From Amycolatopsis thermoflava N1165 (GTDB lineage: Bacteria > Actinomycetota > Actinomycetes > Mycobacteriales > Pseudonocardiaceae), in assembly GCF_000473265.1 (NCBI RefSeq), contig NZ_KI421511.1:1043731-1107730 (forward strand): a stretch of 64,000 nt of DNA. Reading direction: 5' to 3'. The notes below the pieces were generated by a model that saw only the letters and a list, made by a program, of their open reading frames with translations, had not been told where the DNA came from and did no database searches. Numbering within the stretch: the stretch's first letter is position 1; the number at the start of each line of letters is the position of its first letter. Shown piece after piece: positions 57,699 through 64,000 of this stretch. Made by a program: the position numbers and the translations under genes.

Positions 57699-59074
57699 GA
57701 GGTCCCCAATCCGGTCACCCCGGCCGCGATGGCCTGGGTCTGTTCTCCGTCCGGCCAGCGCAGCGCGACGCCGCGCCCGGCCACCAGCTCACCGCACCCG
57801 GCGCTCACCGCCGGTCCGGCGTCCAGCTCTGCCGGCCCGGTGGTGAGCATCGCGAAGCCGGGGAAGCAGGTGAGCCAGTCGCCGATGCTCGTGCCGCGGG
57901 GCCGCGGCACGGCGGCCACGTCGAGGACGGCGCCGCAGCCGCTGGCCTCGGCGAGCATGCCGAGCGTTCCGGCGATGCCCGCCATCGACACGTCCTTGGC
58001 CGCCGCGGGCCGTGCCCGGGCGACGGCGGTCAGCATGGCGCGCAGTTCCGGTGTGCGCCGGGAGGTCGTGGAATCCCACTGCCGTCCGGCGTATCCGGGC
58101 CGCCACCGTCCGCCGAGGTCGGCGGTGAGCCGCACCTGCTGGCCGGGCCGTCCACCACCGCCGGGCACCGGGGAGTCCGTCCGCCCCAAGGCGGTCACGG
58201 CGAGCGAGGCGGGCACCCCGAGTTGCGTGTGCCCGCCGAGCACGGGCACGCCGTAGGCCTGGCTCGCCCGGCGCAGCCCGCCGAGCACGCGGCTGGCGAA
58301 CGACGCGTCCCGCGCGCCGAGCGCGTCCAGCAGCCCGACCGGTTCGGCGCCCATCGCGGCGAGGTCGTTGACGTTGACCAGCACCGAGCACCAGCCGGCC
58401 CAGTCCGGGTCGCGCTCCACCATGGATGGCAGGATCGCGTCGCACGCCGCCACGACATCGCTGCCGGGCACCGGAACCCCGTCGTCGCCGACGAAACCGG
58501 GCACGCCGGTCAGCCCGGACAGCAGCGGCCCGAGGTCGCTCTTGGTCGCCCGGGCCAGCGCGGCGATGCGGCCGATCGGGTATCGCATCAGCACGTGCGG
58601 CGTCCCGGCGACCGTCACCGGCCGGACTCGGTCCCAGCCCAGCCGGGTGAACAGGCCCTCGTTGCGGGCCTGCACGGTGGCTTCGAACCGCAGCACCCCA
58701 GCGTTCTCGGCGTGGGCGCACGCGGCTCGCACCAGTGCCGGGCCGACCCGGCCCCGGCACGCGGGGTGCACCACCAGCCGCCCGCCGAGCCACCAGCCGA
58801 TGTCCTCGGCGGTGGCCGGGCCGAGCCGGACACCGCCGATGACCGTGCCCTCCCGGTCGCGGGCGACGAGGACGACGGTGCGCGGGTCGTCGTCGCGGTC
58901 GTCGAGGTCGTGCCCCTCGAACAACCCTTGCTCGTGCACGAACACCTCGGTGCGCAGGGCGTGGTAGGCGCGCACCGCGGCCGCGTCGGCCGGTTCGACG
59001 TGGAAGGCGGGACGGCGGGCCAGCGTCGCCGAGTCGCCCAGCAGGGCCAGCACGTCGGGCATCACGTCAGGCAC
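57695..59074 (-). CDS. GNAT-AIR synthase fusion, MSMEG_0567/Sll0786-Sll0787 type
   Basis: The 459-residue protein joins two domains that are separate in Synechocystis. A GNAT acetyltransferase domain (about residues 20-170) has VHPACRGRVGPALVRAACAHAE, and an AIR synthase/PurM-like ATP-binding domain (about 170-459) has SVLVNVNDLAAMGAEPVGLLD and GGHTQLG. PurM-like proteins use ATP to activate carbonyl or amide groups. Both domains belong to the nitrogen-starvation Nit1C set. The start may be GTG 59074 (8-bp overlap with the radical SAM gene) or ATG 59062. The C-terminal end overlaps the nitrilase start. Confidence 0.9.
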   Translation of the reverse strand: MPDVMPDVLALLGDSATLARRPAFHVEPADAAAVRAYHALRTEVFVHEQGLFEGHDLDDRDDDPRTVVLVARDREGTVIGGVRLGPATAEDIGWWLGGRLVVHPACRGRVGPALVRAACAHAENAGVLRFEATVQARNEGLFTRLGWDRVRPVTVAGTPHVLMRYPIGRIAALARATKSDLGPLLSGLTGVPGFVGDDGVPVPGSDVVAACDAILPSMVERDPDWAGWCSVLVNVNDLAAMGAEPVGLLDALGARDASFASRVLGGLRRASQAYGVPVLGGHTQLGVPASLAVTALGRTDSPVPGGGGRPGQQVRLTADLGGRWRPGYAGRQWDSTTSRRTPELRAMLTAVARARPAAAKDVSMAGIAGTLGMLAEASGCGAVLDVAAVPRPRGTSIGDWLTCFPGFAMLTTGPAELDAGPAVSAGCGELVAGRGVALRWPDGEQTQAIAAGVTGLGTS

Positions 59075-60128
59075 CCGCCGCGCTCAGCACGCCACACGCC
59101 CCGCAGGCCGCGCACCCGGCTTCCTGGTCCGCGCCGCGCATGTCCGCCTCCCGCAACAACTTCGCGACCCGCTCGCTCACGTCGCGCACCAGCGACGCGG
59201 GCGGGCCGGGCACGCCGTCCCGCCGCGCGAGGGTGCCGGCCATCGGCCGCATCGGCACCACGAACGGGTACACGCCCCGCTCGATCAGCCGCGCCGCGCC
59301 GTCGACCAGTTCGTCCGGGTCCTCGCCGAGGCCGATCAGCAGGTAGGTGGAGACCTTGTTGCGGCCGAACACCCGCACCGCCTCGTCCCACGCGGCCTCG
59401 TACTCGGCCAGCGGCACCGACCCCTTGCCCGGCATCCACCGTCGCCGGACCTCGTCGTCCAGCGACTCCACGTGGATGCCGATCGAGGTCGCGCCCGCCG
59501 CGCGCAGGTCGGCGATCACGGACAGTTCGCCGGGCGGTTCGATCTGCACCTGCACCGGCAGGCCCGGGACCGCATTGAGGACCGCCTTGACGCAGCGGAC
59601 GAGGTGCCGGGCGCCGCGGTCCGGGCCCGCCGTGGTGCCGGTGGTCATCACCATCTGCCGCACCCCGTCGAGCCGGACCGCGGCCTCGGCGACCTCGGCC
59701 AGCTGCGCCGGGGTCTTCGCCGCGACGGTGTCCCCGGCCTTGAGCGATTCCTCGATGGTGCAGAACCGGCAGCGCTGATCCTCGGCGTAGCGGATGCACG
59801 TCTGCACGACGGTCGTGGCGAGCACGTCCCGCCCGTGCAGCAGCGCGATCTTGCGGTACGGCACGCCGTCCGCGGTGGTCAGGTCGTAGAACTTCGGGCG
59901 GGACACCGGTTCCACGGTGATCCCGAGGTCGATCCGTCCTTTGTAGACGCGGCCGTCGCGCAGGGTGTAGGGGCTGTCCGGGTTCAGCGGCAGCGCCGCG
60001 TTCGCACCGTCGACGACGAGGTGCCCGTCGTCGCTCGGGCCGGCGCCCTTGCTGCGCCGCACGGGCGCGTCCCAGCGCACCCCGTGCACCGCGAGGTCGG
60101 TCCGGGCGTCCAGGTTGTCGGTCTTCAC
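59067..60128 (-). CDS. MSMEG_0568-family radical SAM protein
   Basis: The 353-residue protein has an unusual cluster-binding motif C-x8-C-x2-C (QTCIRYAEDQRCRFC, Cys111, 120 and 123) instead of the classic CX3CX2C. TIEESL follows, and GTTAGPDRGARHLVRC and the Glu-rich PPGELSVI lie further on. A C-terminal Cys-rich tail GCAACGACG may bind a second FeS cluster or metal. Radical SAM enzymes generate a 5'-deoxyadenosyl radical. Start GTG 60128 lies 8 bases after GGAGG; GTG 60134 is too close. It is a core member of the Nit1C set. Confidence 0.9.
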   Translation of the reverse strand: MKTDNLDARTDLAVHGVRWDAPVRRSKGAGPSDDGHLVVDGANAALPLNPDSPYTLRDGRVYKGRIDLGITVEPVSRPKFYDLTTADGVPYRKIALLHGRDVLATTVVQTCIRYAEDQRCRFCTIEESLKAGDTVAAKTPAQLAEVAEAAVRLDGVRQMVMTTGTTAGPDRGARHLVRCVKAVLNAVPGLPVQVQIEPPGELSVIADLRAAGATSIGIHVESLDDEVRRRWMPGKGSVPLAEYEAAWDEAVRVFGRNKVSTYLLIGLGEDPDELVDGAARLIERGVYPFVVPMRPMAGTLARRDGVPGPPASLVRDVSERVAKLLREADMRGADQEAGCAACGACGVLSAAGA

Positions 60129-60159
60129 GCGCACTGCCTCCTCTTCCGTCAGCCCGGGG

Positions 60160-60672
60160 TCACCACATGTAGGTCGAGTTGATGATCGCCCCCTTGCGGG
60201 CGTAGTGGATGAGCGCGTCCTGCACGTCCAGCGGGTGCGTCGGGATGACGCCCTCGATCAGGTCCTCCTCCCGCAACCCGTGCAGGGACAGGCCGAAGCG
60301 GCAGCAGTAGACCTTGCCGCCCTCCTTGATGAACGTCTTGAGCTGGTCGTTGATGTTGTGCTCGCCGGGGAAGGCGGAGTTGCCGGTGGTCGGGAAACCG
60401 CGGGTGGCCATGGCGTTCATCGAGCCGGGCCCGTAGAAGTAGATGGCGGACTCGAAGCCCTTGCGCAGCGCGCGGGTGGCCTGCAGGATCGCCACGAAAC
60501 TCACCGACGACTCGTGCGCGATGCCGTGCACGAGCGTGAAGTACGACTGGCCGGGCTCGGCCTGGTAGTCCGGGAACACCTTGGTGCCGCCGTAGATGCT
60601 GGAGCCCTCCGGCAGCGACGGGTGCGGGATCTCGTTGAGGCTCTGCTGCTCGGTCTCGGTCAGCTCGGACAC
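60160..60672 (-). CDS. MSMEG_0572/Sll0783-family nitrogen-starvation protein
   Basis: The 170-residue protein has a DsrE/F-like pattern: SYFTLVHGIAHESSVSFVAIL, the GFESAIYFYGPGSMNA strand, GGKVYCCRFGLSLHGL with two adjacent Cys, and VQDALIHYARKGAII. Its relative sll0783 in Synechocystis is induced on nitrogen starvation and linked to polyhydroxybutyrate formation. Start GTG 60672 follows AAGGAG. It lies 31 bp before the radical SAM gene on the same strand. Biochemical role unknown. Confidence 0.87.
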   Translation of the reverse strand: MSELTETEQQSLNEIPHPSLPEGSSIYGGTKVFPDYQAEPGQSYFTLVHGIAHESSVSFVAILQATRALRKGFESAIYFYGPGSMNAMATRGFPTTGNSAFPGEHNINDQLKTFIKEGGKVYCCRFGLSLHGLREEDLIEGVIPTHPLDVQDALIHYARKGAIINSTYMW

Positions 60673-60713
60673 GATGAATCTCCTTGTTGTTGCGGGGTTG
60701 CCACGGGTGCGGA

Positions 60714-61532
60714 TCACCCGTAGAGCTTGTCGAAGGTGCCGCGGAACACCAGGTCCGCGAGTTCGCCGTCACCGGCCGCGGTGGCCAACCGGGCGTACTC
60801 GCCGGCCTGGTCGCCCCACGGCTCGTCGCTGGCGAAGAGGATCCGGTCGCCGCCGATGCCGCGGCGGTCGACCTCGGCGGCCAGCCAGCGCGGCGCGAAG
60901 CCGATCGCCCAGGACAGGTCGGTGTAGACCTGCTTGCCCGCCGCGATCCAGTCGAAGAACCGGCTGCCCACGAGCTTGATGTGGCCGCTCATGCCGCCGC
61001 CGAAGTGCACCAGGTGCACCTTGACGTCGTCGCCGTAGTGCTCGACCAGCGTGCCGACCTCGTCGATGTCGGAGGCCGCGCCGGGCGAGGTGTGCACGTG
61101 GACGACCAGGTCGTGCTCGCGGGCGGTGGCGAAGATCCGGTCCAGGCCGGGGCGGCAGGCCGGGTCGGTGGGGCGGCCGCCGAGCAGGAAGCTCAGCTTC
61201 AGCGCCCGGACACCCGGCTCGGCGGCCAGGCTCAGGGCCTTCGCCGTGCGGTCGGCGTCGCGGTCCAGCGGGGACACCCACAGCCCGGCGCGGATCCGGT
61301 CGTCCCGCTGGGCCGCTTCGACGCAGAGTTCGTTGAAGGAAAAGGCGATTTCCGGGTCGGGCACCCCGTAGTTGGGGATGACCAGGGCGCGCTCGGTGCC
61401 TTCGGCGTCGAGGTCGGCGATCAGCTCGTCGATGGTGGCGCGGGCGCCCAGGTCCGGGTGCACGGCGGGTCCACCGTAGAACGGGTAGGCGGGCAGCACG
61501 CCGAGGTGGCGGTGCGCGTCGTTGACGGGCAT
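60714..61532 (-). CDS. amidohydrolase family protein inserted in the Nit1C operon
   Basis: The 272-residue TIM-barrel metal hydrolase has an N-terminal DAHRHLG (metal ligands), KLSFLLGG, VHVHTSPGAA, LVHFGGG, and the late Asp in ILFASDEPWGDQ. This resembles the amidohydrolase-2 (PF04909) group, which includes decarboxylases and lactonases. The ATG at 61532 overlaps the flavoprotein stop as TGATG, so it is tightly coupled. It is not one of the usual core proteins of the cluster, suggesting an extra hydrolytic step. Confidence 0.88.
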   Translation of the reverse strand: MPVNDAHRHLGVLPAYPFYGGPAVHPDLGARATIDELIADLDAEGTERALVIPNYGVPDPEIAFSFNELCVEAAQRDDRIRAGLWVSPLDRDADRTAKALSLAAEPGVRALKLSFLLGGRPTDPACRPGLDRIFATAREHDLVVHVHTSPGAASDIDEVGTLVEHYGDDVKVHLVHFGGGMSGHIKLVGSRFFDWIAAGKQVYTDLSWAIGFAPRWLAAEVDRRGIGGDRILFASDEPWGDQAGEYARLATAAGDGELADLVFRGTFDKLYG

Positions 61533-62854
61533 CAGGCCACCGTCCGGGGCGCGGTCCAGTACTCGTCGGCCGGGTAGGTGCTCTCCGGGGTGCCCGCGAT
61601 CCAGTGCAGCCCGTCGGTGCGGCGGCTGGTGGAGGCGATGTGCGCGGCCAGGTACTCCGCGTCGTCGGCGACGCCGCAGAACCGGCCCGAGCCCCAGGTG
61701 TGCTGCCAGGGCAGGCCGATGAAGTACAGGCCGGGGCAGCTGGTGACGCCGCGCTCGTGGGTGGGGTAGCCGCGGCCGTCGAACACCGGCACCTCGATCC
61801 AGCGGTGGTCGCGGCCGAAGCCGGTGCTCCACACGACGGAGGTGATTCCGCTGGTGTGGAGGTCCAGTTCGGACGGTTCGGTGTCCGGCTGCCACACCGG
61901 GACGTACCGGTCCTCGTGGGGCGCGTCGATGGCGTGGGCGGTGATCCAGGTGTCGATGGAGTCCTTGATGCCTTCGGAGACGGCGTCGGCGGCGTCGAGG
62001 TTGTGGCTCAGGTCCTGGGCGAAGGTCAGCCGCCCGCCGTTGATTCCGGTGAGCCGGCCGTAGAGTCGCATGCCGTCGCGGGCGAAGGCGCGCAGGTCGA
62101 TGTCGCGTCCGCCGTCGCGGCCGGTGACGTAGTGGTTGGCGCGGAAGCGGACGGCGTCGGCGTCGGCGAACTCGTCGATGCCGCGCCGGTAGTAGCCCAT
62201 GTCGTCCAGCCAGGCCACGACGTCGCGGCCCCGGTAGCGGCGGGCCACGCGCGGCGCGCTGCCCACGGCCAGGTGCACGCGGCGGCCGGCCAGGTGCAGG
62301 TCTTCGGCGATCTGGCAGCCGGACTGGCCGGTGCCGACGACGAGCACCTCACCCGGCGGTAGTTGTTCGGGGTTGCGGTAGTCCGCGGAGTGGACCTGCA
62401 CCACGTCCGAGGGCAGCCGTTCGGCCATCCGCGGGATCAGCGGCACCTGGTACGGGCCGGTGGCGAGCACGACGTGGTCGGCGGTGAGCTCACCCTCCGA
62501 TGTGGACACTGTGGACACCTGGAACCCGCGTCCGGTGCGGCGCAGCCGGGTCGCCTCGATCCCTTCGATGAGCGGGAAGTCGAAGGCGTTCCGGTAGGCG
62601 CGCAGGTAGGCGACGATCTCGTCGCGCACCATGAACCCGTCGGGATCGTCGCCGGGGTAGGGGAACCCGGGCAGGCGGCACTGCCAGTTCGGGGTGACCA
62701 GGCAGAACGAGTCCCAGCGGCGGTCGGCCCACTCGTGGCCCGCGGTGTCGCGCTCCAGCACGACGTGGTCGATGCCGCGGGCGGACAGGCAGTGGCTCGC
62801 CGACAGGCCGGCCTGACCGCCGCCGACCACGACGACCGTGTGGTGGCCGTTCAT
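61532..62854 (-). CDS. MSMEG_0569-family flavin-dependent oxidoreductase
   Basis: This 440-residue flavoprotein has [17 protein letters not shown] at the N-terminus for FAD, and a second nucleotide motif [19 protein letters not shown] for NADPH. The class-B flavoprotein pattern ([25 protein letters not shown]) suggests a monooxygenase of the FMO/NMO fold. Such proteins are invariant members of Nit1C clusters and may oxidise a nitrogen-containing intermediate. It overlaps the upstream small gene (ATGA) and the amidohydrolase (1 bp). Confidence 0.9.
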   Translation of the reverse strand: MNGHHTVVVVGGGQAGLSASHCLSARGIDHVVLERDTAGHEWADRRWDSFCLVTPNWQCRLPGFPYPGDDPDGFMVRDEIVAYLRAYRNAFDFPLIEGIEATRLRRTGRGFQVSTVSTSEGELTADHVVLATGPYQVPLIPRMAERLPSDVVQVHSADYRNPEQLPPGEVLVVGTGQSGCQIAEDLHLAGRRVHLAVGSAPRVARRYRGRDVVAWLDDMGYYRRGIDEFADADAVRFRANHYVTGRDGGRDIDLRAFARDGMRLYGRLTGINGGRLTFAQDLSHNLDAADAVSEGIKDSIDTWITAHAIDAPHEDRYVPVWQPDTEPSELDLHTSGITSVVWSTGFGRDHRWIEVPVFDGRGYPTHERGVTSCPGLYFIGLPWQHTWGSGRFCGVADDAEYLAAHIASTSRRTDGLHWIAGTPESTYPADEYWTAPRTVA

Positions 62855-63129
62855 CGCTCGAACCCCTCGACCACGACCCGGCCGTCGTCGAACGACTTCG
62901 CGCGGGCTTCGATGTCGGCCAGCTGGGCCGCGGCCTGCGCGCAGCCGAACCCGTAGATGCGGCGCACGCGTTCCGAGGCCTGGTTCAGCGCGGTGCGGCT
63001 GCGGTCGACGAACTCGGCGACCGGGTAGCTGTCCCCGGGGACGAAGAACTCCTCCACGACCGTGGAGGGCGAGTAGCATTGCTGAACGGAGGCGTCGGGC
63101 CAACGAACGCGAAAGACAATCTCCGGCAC
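62851..63129 (-). CDS. MSMEG_0570-family small nitrogen-starvation protein
   Basis: The 92-residue protein begins [20 protein letters not shown] and contains [18 protein letters not shown], which matches the small protein family found at the head of Nit1C clusters. It has no recognised catalytic motif. GTG 63129 is preceded by GGAGG; longer in-frame starts upstream lack family-like sequence. Its stop overlaps the flavoprotein start as ATGA. It is the first gene of the eight-gene operon. Confidence 0.85.
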   Translation of the reverse strand: MPEIVFRVRWPDASVQQCYSPSTVVEEFFVPGDSYPVAEFVDRSRTALNQASERVRRIYGFGCAQAAAQLADIEARAKSFDDGRVVVEGFER

Positions 63130-63412
63130 GGGTTTCCTCCCCATCTGCGGCGATGGGAGTAGTTCACCGGCCCGCGATGTCGGGGGCGTTGCATCCGGAA
63201 CACCGGCTCGTTTCGGAACCAGGCTTTTGTTGCCAACGGGTTTCGCAGGTGCCGTTTGCCGTTGTGCCGGGGGGTGAGTCCTGTCTGGCGTGGGGGAGCG
63301 AGTAGGCCTGGGGTGCCGAGTCCGGAATGGCTGGCCGCCTGGGTGCGGGGGAGCGGCGGTCACGGACCACGCCGGGCCAAGCCGATGGTGGGCAGCGGCG
63401 AACGGGGGCGGT

Positions 63413-64000
63413 TCAGGCGCCGGGCGCCATCGGGCTTGCGCTCACGCTTCGCCGGGGGTGGCGGGGCAGCAGGAGCGCGGGGACGATCAGCGCCGCGGTC
63501 ATGCCGAACGCCACCCAGAACGCGAAACCGAACGACTCGGCCAGGATCGGGGCCACCGTCGCCCTCACGGCGGGCGGCATCGAGGTGATCTGGTTCGCCC
63601 CGGCGCCGACCGCGGGGATGCCGCGCGCGGTGAGTTCGCCGGTGAGGTGCTGGGTCAGCGCGGTCACGAGCAGCGCGCTGCCCAGCGACGCCCCGATCTG
63701 CTGGATCGCCGACAGCGTCGGCGCGGCACGGGACACGGCGCGCGGGTCGAGCTGCGCGTACGCGGCGGCGAACGTCGGCATCATCACCGAACCCAGCCCC
63801 AGGCCACGCACGAACAGCACCGCGCTCAGCCACCCGTACGAGGTGCCGGTCCCGAGCATGCCCAGCGGCGCGGTCCCGAGCAGCGCGAGCACGATGCCCA
63901 CCGGCACGACGAAGCCCGCCCCGACCCGGTCGGTCAGCCTGCCGGCGAGCGGCATCGCCACCATCGCGCCGAGTCCCTGCGGGGCGAGCAGCAGGCCCGC
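63413..64000 (-). CDS. MFS transporter (DHA2/EmrB-type), partial
   Basis: The last 195 or so residues of a drug-resistance-type MFS transporter are present, running off the window end; the frame stays open through position 64000. The segment includes GLGLGSVMMPTFAAAYAQL, SAIQQIGASLGSALLVTAL and a final membrane span, the DHA2 C-terminal pattern. The 283 bp between this gene and the Nit1C operon contain no gene, only presumably the Nit1C promoter. There is no evident functional link to the operon. Confidence 0.85.
   Translation of the reverse strand, partial: AGLLLAPQGLGAMVAMPLAGRLTDRVGAGFVVPVGIVLALLGTAPLGMLGTGTSYGWLSAVLFVRGLGLGSVMMPTFAAAYAQLDPRAVSRAAPTLSAIQQIGASLGSALLVTALTQHLTGELTARGIPAVGAGANQITSMPPAVRATVAPILAESFGFAFWVAFGMTAALIVPALLLPRHPRRSVSASPMAPGA

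Noticed and set aside
63229..63244. A possible GlnR-like box upstream of the Nit1C operon (leftward reading GAAAC-N6-GCAAC)
   Set aside because: Only one half resembles the GlnR consensus, and the second a-n6-b pair at the expected spacing is missing. It would be attractive for a nitrogen-starvation operon but the match is not above chance in this GC-rich region.
1..64000. tRNA, rRNA, CRISPR, IS elements, attachment sites and origin
   Set aside because: I saw no CCA-type cloverleaf sequence, no transposase, no spaced repeat array and no DnaA-box cluster. The remnants found are degraded genes without flanking inverted repeats.

Overview
This 64 kb window is a GC-rich actinobacterial chromosome segment, most likely from a Pseudonocardiaceae/Amycolatopsis-like or related genus. 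That placement is an inference from the very high GC, the GTG starts, the probable leaderless starts, the many TetR/GntR/LacI/Lrp regulators and the mycobacterial-type (MSMEG_056x) nitrilase cluster; no rRNA or other phylogenetic marker is present. I found no tRNA, rRNA, CRISPR array, complete insertion sequence, phage gene or replication origin.

The window is a chain of small catabolic modules, most with a regulator beside them and a recognisable operator in the shared promoter region. (1) 1-3712: LAL-type LuxR regulator, alpha/beta hydrolase and the start of a further enzyme. (2) 3773-8841: acyl-CoA ligase, alpha/beta hydrolase, MDR oxidoreductase and a second hydrolase, with a QsdR-like TetR and three GTTAC-N12-GTAAC operators. 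(3) 9054-13072: FAH-family protein, cyclase and CocE-type hydrolase beside a TetR gene. (4) 13109-17178: Lrp regulator opposite a fused indolepyruvate ferredoxin oxidoreductase. (5) 17198-18556: TetR and nitroreductase with a perfect palindrome. (6) 18564-26400: GAF-Fis regulator divergent from a seven-gene, probably aromatic, catabolic operon (cupin, FAD monooxygenase, Rid protein, MFS, ADH, esterase, FAH protein). (7) 26406-31414: TetR/FAD monooxygenase, TetR/hydrolase and TetR/SDR pairs. (8) 31468-32644: decayed remnants of an MFS transporter and a DeoR regulator. (9) 32726-37814: GntR, FAD oxidoreductase, IlvD/Edd dehydratase and MHS transporter. (10) 37801-41658: tandem Lrp, ACS transporter and M81 (MlrC-like) protein. 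(11) 41973-46691: LacI, class III CoA-transferase, enoyl-CoA hydratase and MHS transporter, with three CAACCGGTTG operators. (12) 46745-48114: SDR remnant, small dimeric-barrel protein and LysR. (13) 48139-52265: FAH protein, hydrolase, amidohydrolase and DUF1636 2Fe-2S-like protein opposite a GntR gene with ACCAAT direct repeats. (14) 52504-54900: anti-sigma-type ATPase, a class II aldolase remnant and a fused receiver/thioredoxin-reductase-like protein.

The most distinctive region is 54942-63129, an eight-gene minus-strand operon of overlapping genes that is a Nit1C-type (MSMEG_0565-0572 / Synechocystis sll0783-0789) nitrilase cluster. It encodes a small conserved protein, flavoprotein, amidohydrolase, MSMEG_0572-like protein, radical SAM protein, GNAT-AIR synthase fusion, two nitrilase paralogues and a glycosyltransferase. 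One nitrilase keeps the Glu-Lys-Cys triad (E43/K112/C144). Its tandem neighbour has Asp in place of both Glu and Cys (D43/K114/D146), so the operon pairs an apparently active nitrilase with a probable pseudoenzyme. An amidohydrolase is inserted in the same operon. A partial DHA2-type MFS gene ends the window.
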